A stretch of 34,241 bases of DNA from contig CAJXNS010000016.1 in NCBI GenBank assembly GCA_913057165.1, forward strand, positions 1 to 34,241. Reading direction: 5' to 3'. Below, piece after piece: positions 1-7,750 of this stretch. Made by a program: the position numbers and the translations under genes. The notes under the pieces are model-generated. The model saw only the letters and a program-made list of their open reading frames with translations, had not been told where the DNA came from and ran no database searches. How positions within the stretch are numbered: position 1 is the first letter of the stretch; each line of letters opens with the position of its first letter. The stretch is from an uncultured Trueperaceae bacterium (GTDB lineage Bacteria > Deinococcota > Deinococci > Deinococcales > Trueperaceae).

Positions 1-400
1 CGTCGAACGCACGGAAGGTGACGTCTTCAAGCCAGCCGCCAATGGTGCTGGTGACCAGGCCGATGGCCGTACCGAGAAACGCCGCGATGAGCGTCCCTCC
101 GCCTGCCAGTAGGAACAGGCTGGACGTGCCGTGTACAACGCGGCTGAACACATCCCTACCGAGGCGGTCGGTGCCAAACCAGTGCGCCAGGCTTGGGGGT
201 TGGCTGCGTTCAAGCAGCAGTTGTTCGGTCGGTCCGTAGGGTGCCCACAGGCCGCCTGTGAGGGCCACGACGGCGAAGAGTGCCACAGCGGTGACGCCGA
301 ACGCCGAGGTGGGTCTTGCGTACAGCCGACGCAAAAACGCCGTGACTGGAGGGCTGGAGGGAGATGGTCTCCCTCCAGCGGCAGGAAGCCTGCCGGTCAT
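1..400 (-). CDS. ABC transporter permease, DppC/OppC type (partial, 3' end off the window)
   Basis: Inner-membrane permease subunit of a peptide/solute (family 5) ABC importer. About 133 residues are visible; the gene runs off the left edge. After a short Pro/Ser-rich cytoplasmic tail comes a first membrane segment (FGVTAVALFAVVALTGGLWA), then the DppC hallmark region around residues 55-85, with APYGPTEQ and HWFGTDRLGRDVFSRVVHG, then a second hydrophobic segment. Its ATG overlaps the stop of the binding-protein gene by 4 bp (ATGA), so translation is probably coupled; there is no clear ribosome binding site of its own. In Dpp/Opp operons a DppB-type permease usually lies between the binding protein and DppC. 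Here DppC follows the binding protein directly, so the partner must lie further downstream or elsewhere. Confidence 0.88.
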   Translation of the reverse strand, partial: MTGRLPAAGGRPSPSSPPVTAFLRRLYARPTSAFGVTAVALFAVVALTGGLWAPYGPTEQLLLERSQPPSLAHWFGTDRLGRDVFSRVVHGTSSLFLLAGGGTLIAAFLGTAIGLVTSTIGGWLEDVTFRAFD

Positions 401-1896
401 CGCAGGCTAATCGTCTCCAGGTTGGTGCGGCCAGGGAACGCCAGCAGGTTGAAGCCCTGGTAGGTATCGCTGATGGCGCCAAACTGTTGGAAGAAGTACG
501 GGATGACGTACGGGCCTTCGCTGGCGAGGATGCGTTGGATTTCGGCGTACGCCTCAATCCGGGCGTCCTCGTCAAGCGTGGTGCCTGCCTCATCAATCAG
601 GGCGTCCACCGCGGGGTTGCAGTAGTGCGCCTCGTTCCAGACGGCGTCGCAGGCCACCATGGTTTCCAGGTAGAACTGCGGCGTGGGGCGTGACCCCCAA
701 CCGGTGATCCCGAAATCGACCTCCAGCCAGCCGTTCTCGCCGTAGTAGACGCTTTCCGGTTGGACCTGCACATCGATGTCAAAGCCCGCGGCGTCGAGCT
801 GCTCCTTGAGGACAACCGCCAGGTCGGGCCTATCGCCGCTGTCGGGCACGTTCAGCGTGAGGGCGAGGCCGTCTTCGTAACCGGCTTCCGCGAGCAGCGT
901 GCGTGCACGCGCTTGGTCTTGTGCAGGTGGCGTGGCGGCCGGATCGTGGTAATTGCCGTACAGCGGGCCGATGGGCGTGTCTTGCGCGACCCCGCCAGCG
1001 CCGGCCGTGACAACCTCGCGGATGACGCTGCGGTCCACGGCAAGCTTGAGGGCTTCGACCACGCGCGGGTCGTTGCCGGGGGCGCGGTCAGTGCGCAGAC
1101 GCACGAGGTCAAACGCGTTCGTTGAGACGGCGATCCGGTCGATTCCGTTCGCACCCTCAAGGCTCTGGTAGAGCGGCGTGGACATGCGTAAGACCGCGTC
1201 GAGCTGACCGCCACGCAAGGCGTTCACGGCTGCTGATTGATCAGCGAAGAAAACGAGTTCGAGCGCTTCAACGCCTGGGGTCTCAGCAAAGTAGGCGTCG
1301 TTGCGTACGAGCCGCATGCGGTCTTCCGGCTCGTACGACACCACGCGGAACGGGCCCGTGCCATCAAGCGTTCCGCCTAAATCGGTGGCGTCTGCATCCA
1401 CGATCACGGCGTGGTTGTCGCTTAGGTCGTAGAGGAAAAACGGGTTGGGGTCGGTGAGGGTAAAGGTCACCTCGAGCGGGCCGGTGGCTTCAATACCTGC
1501 AATGTTGGCGTAAAGGTCGCTGGTGGGTAGATCGGCGTCTGGGTTTGAGAGGCGCTCGAAGGTGGCGACCACATCGTCGGCACCGAAGGCGGCGCCTGAG
1601 TGGAAGGTGACGCCGTCACGCAGGGCGAAGGTCCACACGGTGCCGTCTTCGGACACGTCGTAGGACTCGGCGAGTTGCATGACCGGTTCGTTATCGGCGC
1701 TGACATCGACGAGATAGTCGTAGACGTTTGAAAGCACCAAGATTTCGGAGTCGGCGGACGCAAACGTGGGGTCGAGCTGCACGGGCGTGGCGGTGCCCAT
1801 ACGGAGGGTTTGGGCGGCCGCGACCGACATCATGCCCGCCAGCAAGGCGGCGGCCATCACGCGTAACGCGTGACGTTGTGGGGTACGGATTTTCAT
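397..1896 (-). CDS. ABC transporter substrate-binding protein, family 5 (DppA/OppA-like)
   Basis: Secreted binding protein (499 aa) that captures the substrate, probably a peptide or similar solute, for the permease encoded next to it. The ATG at 1896 is chosen because AAGGAG lies 7 nt upstream and it opens a clear signal peptide (MKIRTPQRH, then a hydrophobic stretch, cleavage after AAA near residue 28). The mature part starts TLRMGTATPVQLDPTFASAD and carries family 5 features: a YDVSEDGTVWTFALRDGVTFHSG block near residues 75-95, and conserved NAYF/TGPFRV segments. The length fits the family. The substrate cannot be told from sequence. The gene probably starts from the extended -10 at 2000-2008, giving a leader of about 97 nt that contains an inverted repeat. 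Confidence 0.93.
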   Translation of the reverse strand: MKIRTPQRHALRVMAAALLAGMMSVAAAQTLRMGTATPVQLDPTFASADSEILVLSNVYDYLVDVSADNEPVMQLAESYDVSEDGTVWTFALRDGVTFHSGAAFGADDVVATFERLSNPDADLPTSDLYANIAGIEATGPLEVTFTLTDPNPFFLYDLSDNHAVIVDADATDLGGTLDGTGPFRVVSYEPEDRMRLVRNDAYFAETPGVEALELVFFADQSAAVNALRGGQLDAVLRMSTPLYQSLEGANGIDRIAVSTNAFDLVRLRTDRAPGNDPRVVEALKLAVDRSVIREVVTAGAGGVAQDTPIGPLYGNYHDPAATPPAQDQARARTLLAEAGYEDGLALTLNVPDSGDRPDLAVVLKEQLDAAGFDIDVQVQPESVYYGENGWLEVDFGITGWGSRPTPQFYLETMVACDAVWNEAHYCNPAVDALIDEAGTTLDEDARIEAYAEIQRILASEGPYVIPYFFQQFGAISDTYQGFNLLAFPGRTNLETISLR

Positions 1897-1975
1897 GGGT
1901 GGCTCCTTGGATCGCCAAGGCGAAGAGTTGCGCAGGGATCGGACCTGACACCGCGGCCGTGAGGCCGTTTGGATC

Positions 1976-1993
1976 ACATCCCAGGCGGGATGT
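1976..1993. repeat. Inverted repeat at the start of the binding-protein transcript
   Basis: ACATCCC-aggc-GGGATGT: a perfect 7-bp inverted repeat with a 4-nt spacer. It begins where the transcript driven by the -10 at 2000-2005 should start (+1 near 1993), so it could be an operator or a 5' stem-loop in the mRNA. No matching regulator is visible in the window. Confidence 0.45.
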
Positions 1994-1999
1994 TTAGGC

Positions 2000-2008
2000 A
2001 AGGTAGCA
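2000..2008 (-). promoter_or_regulatory. Extended -10 promoter for the ABC importer operon
   Basis: On the minus strand the sequence reads TGC-TACCTT, an extended -10 element between the phosphohexomutase stop and the binding-protein gene. No good -35 is seen. A 14-nt stretch including it (1997-2010) is identical to the promoter region of the second SulP gene (5037-5050). Confidence 0.5.
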
Positions 2009-2028
2009 CGACCGAGCGTGCCGGTGCG

Positions 2029-3483
2029 TCACGCTTCGAAAATGCGACTGCGTACGAGCTGTTGCATCGCGCTGAGAATCTCGCTCACCCGGCTTTCGGA
2101 TGGCGCCTCACAGTAGATGCGTAGCAATGGTTCAGTTCCACTGGCCCGCACCAGAACCCATGCGCCGTCACGAAGGTTGAGCTTGACGCCGTCCAACCGC
2201 TCGACCGATTCGACCGGCTCACCACCCACCTCGGTCGGATCGGTGGCCAGCGCGGCCGTGACGGCGGCCACATCGTCTGGACTACCAAGCGGCATATCGA
2301 TCCGGTCGTAATGGTGTGTCCAGCCGGTCGTCGCGGCGATGGCACGCAGCCGCCCTCCAAGAGGCCCGCCATGCTGCGGGTCGCTTTCAGCGGCATGCAC
2401 CGCGGCTTGTGCCAGCAACCAAGCGTTCAAAATGCCGTCACGCTCAGGAATGTGCTCCGGCAGGCCCACACCGCCCGATTCTTCTCCGGCAATCATGACG
2501 CCCCCGCCGAGCATTTCAGCCACCAGGTACTTAAATCCCACCGGGGTTTCGGTCAGCGGTACGCCGTGCAGTGCTGCAAGCCGGTCGATAAGTCGCGCGC
2601 CGGTGAACGTCTTCACCGCGCGGCCTTGACCGCCTGTCTGCGCCCGCAGATCAAACAGTAATGCGAACACCTCGTGGGCGGTGAGCGGACGCCCGCCGGG
2701 CAGGACAGCACCGAGACGGTCGCCATCACCATCGGTGGCCACCCCAAGGGCTGCATCGCCCGCTTGCATGCGTGCCACCAGCGGATCTAAGTTGGCCGGG
2801 ATCGGCTCGGGATGCCGGCCATCAAACAGCGGCTTCGGCTCGCCCGCGAGGTCCTCAACCTGCACGTCAAGACCGGTGTGCTCTGCAAAACCGCGGACCC
2901 AGCCGCCAGCGGCGCCGCCCATGGCGTCGTGCACCAGCACGCCTTGAAAACGCCGCAAGGCGTCCACATCCAGCACCGTCGCCAGTTGGTCGTAGTAGGC
3001 CGCACGCACGTCGAGCGGCTCGATCGCTGCTGCGGTTGCCGGGTCGTACGGGCGGACGTCCGCTTGGGTGACTTCGGCGGTGCGGGCCGAGACGGCATCG
3101 TAAAGCGGTTGGGTGGCCGTCCCGCCATAAGGGCCTTTCAATTTGAAGCCGTTCCACTCAGGTGGGTTATGGCTGGCGGTCAGCATGACGCCCGCGGCGG
3201 CCTGCAGGTGCGCGACAGCGAAGCTCAGCACGGGCGTCGGCAGTGAACCTCGGTGCAAGCGGACGTGGAGGCCGTTGGCAGCAAGCGTCTCAGCCGCCGC
3301 TTGGGCGAACATTTCCCCGCCAAAGCGACTGTCGTGCGCGACCACGATCTCGCGGGCACCCTCGGCAGCCAGTACATCGGCGGTGGCTTGCGCGGCACGG
3401 CGTACGTTGCCTGTCGTGAAGCGTTCACCGATGCGGTCGCGCCAACCGTCGGTACCGAACTTAAGGGCGTCCATAGATGGCAT
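2029..3483 (-). CDS. Phosphoglucomutase/phosphomannomutase family protein
   Basis: Alpha-D-phosphohexomutase (484 aa), cytoplasmic, moving phosphate between C6 and C1 of hexose phosphates. All four family motifs are present and in order: N-terminal KFGTDGWR; catalytic serine in TASHNPPEWNGFK (Ser104); metal-binding DGDGDR at 251-256; sugar-binding GEESGG at 333-338; phosphate-binding RASGTEPLLRIYCEA at 446-460. DGDGDR rather than DGDADR argues against GlmM. The start is MPSMDALKFG at 3483; the second ATG at 3474 is also possible, and neither has a strong ribosome binding site. The gene starts 22 bp after the second SulP gene stops, so the two are probably co-transcribed. Glucose versus mannose specificity is not decided. 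Confidence 0.9.
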   Translation of the reverse strand: MPSMDALKFGTDGWRDRIGERFTTGNVRRAAQATADVLAAEGAREIVVAHDSRFGGEMFAQAAAETLAANGLHVRLHRGSLPTPVLSFAVAHLQAAAGVMLTASHNPPEWNGFKLKGPYGGTATQPLYDAVSARTAEVTQADVRPYDPATAAAIEPLDVRAAYYDQLATVLDVDALRRFQGVLVHDAMGGAAGGWVRGFAEHTGLDVQVEDLAGEPKPLFDGRHPEPIPANLDPLVARMQAGDAALGVATDGDGDRLGAVLPGGRPLTAHEVFALLFDLRAQTGGQGRAVKTFTGARLIDRLAALHGVPLTETPVGFKYLVAEMLGGGVMIAGEESGGVGLPEHIPERDGILNAWLLAQAAVHAAESDPQHGGPLGGRLRAIAATTGWTHHYDRIDMPLGSPDDVAAVTAALATDPTEVGGEPVESVERLDGVKLNLRDGAWVLVRASGTEPLLRIYCEAPSESRVSEILSAMQQLVRSRIFEA

Positions 3484-3505
3484 GTTACCCGCGCTCAAAG
3501 GGGCG

Positions 3506-5032
3506 TCATCCCGCCGGGTGGTGGCGGTCGTCCCAGCGGGCCCAGACGCTGCCAAACCAACGCGTGGCATGCGCGGGTACGCGCGCGAGTCGGGTGCGCA
3601 CCCCTGCCTGTTCGGCGTCCTCAAGCGCGTCGGCGATACCGGCAGCGGCACTCCAATCAACCCGTCCGCAACCGCCAAGGTCAATGATCAAGTCCGTGGC
3701 ATCTGGATGGCTGGCGAGCAGGTCTGGCAGGCGCTCTTCGAGTTGCTCTTGGCTGCCGTACCAAAGCACCCCTTCCACCCGTACGGTGATGATCGTGCCG
3801 ACGGTGGTGACGTCGACGCGAACGTTGCGTTCACGGCGCAGGTGCTGACCGGCGGCAAGGATGACACCGATGAGGACGGCTTCATCGATCCGTGGTGAGA
3901 GAGCAAGGGTCAGCAAGAACGTGCCGGCCGCCACCACGCCTTGCGAACGGCTTGCCTTGGCGATCTGCCATAGCTCCTGTGGGCGCACCAGACTCCAGGC
4001 GGCGGCGAGAATGATGCCCGCCAGGGTGGCCAGCGGGAGCGCTTCGAGGGCTCCAGCCAGCGGGAGTAGGGCGAGGAGCACGAGCCCGGTCACGAAGCCG
4101 CTCCAGCGGGAGGTGGCACCCAGCAGGCGGTTGAGGGCACTGCGGGAGAAGCTGGCGCCGACAGGAAAGCCTGAGAACAGTCCGGCTGCGACGTTGGCGA
4201 CCCCTTGCGACACGAACTCTCGTCCAGGCCGCCAGGGCCGGCGGGCCTTCGCAGCAAAATCACGACCGATGGAGGCCGCTTCTCCAAACCCGACAAGCGC
4301 CAACACCAGCGCCCCAACCAGCAGGCCGGGGGCGGCTTGCCACGGTAACGCCAGGTTGACGGCTGGTAGGGCGGACGTGACCGGCCCAACCGTGGGGCCG
4401 CTGTAGCCGACCGCTTGGGCGGTCAGAATCGATGCAACCACGGCGATGAGCACGCCGGGAATGCGCGGGTCAAGACGGCGGGCCAAGACCACCACCGCGA
4501 TGGTGACGACCGCAAAGGTGATCGTGAGGGGCTGCCAGTCACGGGTTCGCACGACAGCACTGGCGATATCGCTCAGGCCTAGGCCGCGGGCTTGCACACC
4601 AAGCGCGGCGGGCAGTTGGGACGCCACAATCAGCAGGGCTGCAGCGTTCAGAAAGCCGATCCGAACCGGACGGGATAGCAAGTAAGCAAGCGGGCCCCAA
4701 CCGAACAGGCCGATCGCCATACGGATCAGACCCACCAACAGCGCCAGCAACGCCGCATGCGCGATCCAGGCATCGGTGCGCGGTTCGAGCGTGGCGCTCA
4801 GAATGCCGAACGTCAGTAGGCTGGTGGTGGCGACCGGGCCGACCTGTAGTTCTTTCGCAGATAGAAGCGGGGCGGCCAGCAGCAAAGCCGGCACGATGGC
4901 GTACAGGCCGTGCACGGCAGGCAGACCGGCCAGTTCGGCGTACGCCATGGCTTGCGGTAAAGCCACCAAGGCAACCGAGAAGCCGGCAAGCACGTCACGC
5001 AAACTGGGCCAGCTCAACCGTAGGGCGTTCAC
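3506..5032 (-). CDS. SulP family anion transporter with STAS domain (second copy)
   Basis: Inner-membrane SLC26/SulP transporter (508 aa) for sulfate, bicarbonate or a related anion. It has the family signature near the N-terminus (AGFSVALVALPQAMAYAELAG), about a dozen hydrophobic segments to roughly residue 380, and a C-terminal STAS domain (VRVEGVLWYGSQEQLEE, then DATDLIIDLGGCGRVDWSAA). A TTG at 5041 would also open the frame. I prefer the GTG at 5032 because it lies 7 nt after the extended -10 TGC-TACCTT at 5040-5048, the leaderless pattern seen at other genes here. It lies downstream of the carbonic anhydrase gene and upstream of the phosphohexomutase. It is shorter and clearly diverged from the other SulP protein, so this is not a fresh duplication. 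Confidence 0.88.
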   Translation of the reverse strand: MNALRLSWPSLRDVLAGFSVALVALPQAMAYAELAGLPAVHGLYAIVPALLLAAPLLSAKELQVGPVATTSLLTFGILSATLEPRTDAWIAHAALLALLVGLIRMAIGLFGWGPLAYLLSRPVRIGFLNAAALLIVASQLPAALGVQARGLGLSDIASAVVRTRDWQPLTITFAVVTIAVVVLARRLDPRIPGVLIAVVASILTAQAVGYSGPTVGPVTSALPAVNLALPWQAAPGLLVGALVLALVGFGEAASIGRDFAAKARRPWRPGREFVSQGVANVAAGLFSGFPVGASFSRSALNRLLGATSRWSGFVTGLVLLALLPLAGALEALPLATLAGIILAAAWSLVRPQELWQIAKASRSQGVVAAGTFLLTLALSPRIDEAVLIGVILAAGQHLRRERNVRVDVTTVGTIITVRVEGVLWYGSQEQLEERLPDLLASHPDATDLIIDLGGCGRVDWSAAAGIADALEDAEQAGVRTRLARVPAHATRWFGSVWARWDDRHHPAG

Positions 5033-5039
5033 GTCCGGC

Positions 5040-5048
5040 AAGGTAGCA
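5040..5048 (-). promoter_or_regulatory. Extended -10 promoter of the second SulP gene, probably leaderless
   Basis: TGC-TACCTT on the minus strand, ending 7 nt before the in-frame GTG at 5032. It lies in the short gap after the carbonic anhydrase stop codon. It would let the second SulP gene and the phosphohexomutase be expressed apart from the upstream sulfur operon. Confidence 0.5.
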
Positions 5049-5064
5049 CGCAGCCCCAGCGGCT

Positions 5065-5658
5065 TTACTGGGACAGCAGTTCAACCTCGCCGGTGTGCAT
5101 GCGGTAGACCGCCGCTGCAACACGCAGGCGACCTTCATCAATGAGCGGCTTCAGGACGGCATCTTCCCGCAGTGCAGCCGCTTCGGCGCGGGTGTGTAGG
5201 AGCACGGCGCGGTTGACGACGTCTTCGTCACCCTCGTCAGAAAGGGCGCGCCGAACGGGCACCGCCAGATCACGCACCAGGGGTTGGGAGAGGTCGCCGC
5301 CGGTGCGGACCGCTTGCAACGTCTCGGTCACCGCCCCGCAGCCTTCATGCCCGAGCACGAGGATGAGTGGCGTGCCGAGATGGACCGCCGCATAGCGAAC
5401 GCTGGCGCGTACCTCGTCGCTGAGGACATGCCCCGCGATACGAATGCTGAAGACCTGCCCCAAGCCCACGTCAAAAATGACGCTTGGCGGGACGCGCGAG
5501 TCGCTGCATCCGAGGAGGGTGACACAAGGATGTTGTTCTTCAAGGAGTGCGTCGCGGTCGGTAGGCGACTCGTGCGCGTGCTCCATGCGGCCTTCAATAA
5601 ACCTGCGGTTGCCATCCAGGAGGCCCTGGAGGACGTCATCGGGTTTGGCGTCCGTCAC
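5065..5658 (-). CDS. Beta-class carbonic anhydrase
   Basis: Zinc enzyme (197 aa) for CO2/bicarbonate interconversion in the cytoplasm. The beta-class motifs are complete: GNRRF near residue 16; CSDSRVPP with Cys51, Asp53 and Arg55; and GHEGCGAV with His104 and Cys107. The three zinc ligands and the Asp-Arg pair are therefore present. The start is a GTG whose GTGA overlaps the TGA of the preceding SulP gene, so it is translationally coupled. It sits between two SulP transporter genes, and SulP/carbonic anhydrase pairing is known in bacterial bicarbonate uptake. That makes bicarbonate a serious alternative to sulfate for the neighbours. Confidence 0.95.
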   Translation of the reverse strand: MTDAKPDDVLQGLLDGNRRFIEGRMEHAHESPTDRDALLEEQHPCVTLLGCSDSRVPPSVIFDVGLGQVFSIRIAGHVLSDEVRASVRYAAVHLGTPLILVLGHEGCGAVTETLQAVRTGGDLSQPLVRDLAVPVRRALSDEGDEDVVNRAVLLHTRAEAAALREDAVLKPLIDEGRLRVAAAVYRMHTGEVELLSQ

Positions 5659-7379
5659 GTGCCTGGCTGCAGTCCGAGCGACGCAAGGGCTGCATCGACG
5701 GACATGTATTGAATGTCATCGCCGTATTTGTGGTTCCAGCCAGCCCGGTCAAAAAGGTCCCGCACGGGCCCTTTCACGCCGGCCAATAGCACGCGAACAC
5801 CTTGGGTTTTAAACGCGTCCATCCGGTCGCCGAGCGTGTCGATTGCGACACCGTCGACATCGTTCACACCGCTGAAGTCAAGGACGATCGCTTCTAAGTC
5901 AGGGCGTTCAGCCAGCACATCGTTCATGCGGTTTTCAAGCGCAGCAGCATTGGCGAAGTACAGGCTTGCGTCCACCCGGTGGATGTACACACTCGGCCAC
6001 GTTTGGGCATTGGGGTAGCGCGCAATGTTGCGGTACACGCGGTCGCTTTCAAGCCAGCCGAGTTCGGCGCTGTGCGGCCAGGCGCTACGGACGACAAACA
6101 CCAGCAAGGAGAACCCGACACCGGTCAGGATGCCGGTTTCAATGCCAAGCGTCAGCGTCGCCGCGAAGGTCACAAGCAACGTTGCCGCGTCGGCTTTTTT
6201 GATCTTGAAGAGGTGCGCTGGCTCTTTGACGTCCACGAGACCGAACACCGCAACCATCACGATGGCCGCCAACACGGCGCGTGGCAGGTAGTAGAACAGG
6301 TCGGTAAAGAACAACAGCGTGATGCCGAGCAGCGCGGCGGTGACAAGGCCCGCCAGAGGCGTGCGGGCGCCGGCCTGATCGTTGACGGCGCTGCGGCTAA
6401 ACCCGCCGGTGACGGGGTAGCCGCGGAAGAACGCACCCACCACGTTGGCGAACCCAAGGCCGACCAGTTCGCGGTTGGCGTCGATCTTGTAGCGATGCCG
6501 GCTCGCAATAGCTTTGGCGACAGCCACAGACTCCATGAAACTCACGAACGCGATGGTGGCTGCGACGGGTGCCAGCGCCGCGAGGGCGCCCCCCGATAGG
6601 TTCGGTACGCCGAAGGCTGGGAGTCCCGCCGGTACCGTGCCGACGATGGCCACGCCTTGGTTGTGAAGGCCTTGCGACCACACCACCAGGCTGGACACGA
6701 TGACCACCAGCAGCGGCATCGGGAATTTTTTGCTGATGCGCTTGCCGATCATCAGGGCAGCAATGGACGCCAGACCGATGAGTAGGGTGGGCAGGTGCGT
6801 CCCGCCGATTTCGCGGGCGGCGTTGCTGAGAAGGATGACGACGTTGGATTCACGTGGGATATCCACACCGAGCAGGTGCTTGAGCTGGCTCAGACCGATG
6901 ACGATCGCAGCCGCGCTGGTGAAACCACTGATGACGGCATGCGACAAGAAGTTCACCACGAAGCCTGCGCGCAGGAGCCCCAGGGCGGCTTGAATGACGC
7001 CGACCATGAGCATAAGGAGTGCAGCGAGCGCAATGAACTCAGGGCTTCCGGGCTCGGCGATAGCGCCCACACCGGCCAGGGTGAGTAGCGAGACGATGGC
7101 CACCGGCCCGACCGCCAGTTGGCGTGACGAGCCGAACAGGCTGTAGATCGCCAGCGGGATGGTGCTGGCGTACAGGCCGACGACGGGGGGTAGGCCGGCC
7201 AGCATGGCGTACGCCATGCTTTGGGGGACGAGCATGACCGCAGTGACAAGCCCCGCGATCAGGTCGCCGGGCAGGTCATCGCGGAGTTTGTAGCGCCGAA
7301 GCCAACCGGCGATCGGTAGCAGGCGCTCAAGGAGCGGGGGGGAACCCCCCGCACCTGCTGCGGTGGGACTACTCGACAT
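5655..7379 (-). CDS. SulP family anion transporter with STAS domain (first copy)
   Basis: Membrane transporter (574 aa) of the SLC26/SulP family. A soluble N-terminus of about 35 residues is followed by the family signature (AGLVTAVMLVPQSMAYAMLAG), a long multi-pass domain to about residue 430, and a C-terminal STAS domain (VDASLYFANAAALENRM, then DLEAIVLDFSGVNDVDGVAIDTLGD). The ATG lies inside the end of the rhodanese gene (11-bp overlap), with GAAGGA 5 nt upstream, which argues for co-translation. The 3' end overlaps the carbonic anhydrase start by 4 bp. Codons 8-15 contain a G7/C6 inverted repeat that could fold at the mRNA start. The substrate is open: sulfate, sulfite or thiosulfate from the sulfide oxidation context, or bicarbonate from the carbonic anhydrase. 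Confidence 0.93.
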   Translation of the reverse strand: MSSSPTAAGAGGSPPLLERLLPIAGWLRRYKLRDDLPGDLIAGLVTAVMLVPQSMAYAMLAGLPPVVGLYASTIPLAIYSLFGSSRQLAVGPVAIVSLLTLAGVGAIAEPGSPEFIALAALLMLMVGVIQAALGLLRAGFVVNFLSHAVISGFTSAAAIVIGLSQLKHLLGVDIPRESNVVILLSNAAREIGGTHLPTLLIGLASIAALMIGKRISKKFPMPLLVVIVSSLVVWSQGLHNQGVAIVGTVPAGLPAFGVPNLSGGALAALAPVAATIAFVSFMESVAVAKAIASRHRYKIDANRELVGLGFANVVGAFFRGYPVTGGFSRSAVNDQAGARTPLAGLVTAALLGITLLFFTDLFYYLPRAVLAAIVMVAVFGLVDVKEPAHLFKIKKADAATLLVTFAATLTLGIETGILTGVGFSLLVFVVRSAWPHSAELGWLESDRVYRNIARYPNAQTWPSVYIHRVDASLYFANAAALENRMNDVLAERPDLEAIVLDFSGVNDVDGVAIDTLGDRMDAFKTQGVRVLLAGVKGPVRDLFDRAGWNHKYGDDIQYMSVDAALASLGLQPGT

Positions 7380-7686
7380 CCAGTCCTTCCATCACCCACG
7401 CTTGCGTGCCGCCCGCCAAGTTCGCAAGGCCCGTTTTGCCCTGTTGGGCGAGCCAGGCGCATGCTTGACCGGAGCGGTTGCCGCTGGCGCAGACGAAGAT
7501 CGCGCCGTCGGGAATGTCGTCAAGGTTGTCCGGCACGGTGCTGAGCGGCATGGGTTTGGCGCCTGGGATGTGGCCCATGTCGAACTCGAACGATTCACGG
7601 ACGTCAATCACGGTGGCGTTGCCGTTTTCCATGCGTTCGCGGAGCTCGTGCACATCAATATCGACGTAATCGAAGTCTTGGTTCAC
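7369..7686 (-). CDS. Single-domain rhodanese (sulfurtransferase)
   Basis: Small cytoplasmic rhodanese-fold protein (105 aa) that carries sulfane sulfur on a cysteine. It has VIDVRESFEFDMGHIPGA, the active-site loop CASGNRSGQAC and the C-terminal LAGGTQAW motif, so it looks catalytically complete. An upstream ATG at 7701 gives 5 more residues. I chose the GTG at 7686 because AAAGGA lies 6 nt before it, whereas the ATG abuts a hairpin and has no ribosome binding site. It follows the persulfide dioxygenase gene by 64 bp and overlaps the SulP gene by 11 bp, so it should take or pass persulfide sulfur in the same pathway. Confidence 0.92.
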   Translation of the reverse strand: MNQDFDYVDIDVHELRERMENGNATVIDVRESFEFDMGHIPGAKPMPLSTVPDNLDDIPDGAIFVCASGNRSGQACAWLAQQGKTGLANLAGGTQAWVMEGLDVE

Positions 7687-7705
7687 GGTCGGTCCTTTCA
7701 TACGT

Positions 7706-7730
7706 TTGGGGCGGTGGTGTGCCGCCCCAA
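7706..7730 (-). repeat. Hairpin between the persulfide dioxygenase and rhodanese genes
   Basis: TTGGGGCGG and CCGCCCCAA form a perfect 9-bp stem with a 7-nt loop, 20 nt after the stop of the upstream gene and about 20 nt before the rhodanese GTG. There is no T-tract. It could be a partial terminator, or an mRNA processing/stability element that lowers expression of the downstream genes. Confidence 0.5.
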
Positions 7731-7750
7731 GCGTTGCGCGGGTTTGGGTG

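Noticed and set aside
5039-5041. TTG as the start of the second SulP gene
   Set aside because: The TTG overlaps the putative -10 element; the GTG 7 nt after that element fits the leaderless pattern better.
5979-6599. Plus-strand open frame opposite the first SulP gene
   Set aside because: It lies fully inside the SulP frame, has a low-complexity charged sequence and no start signals.
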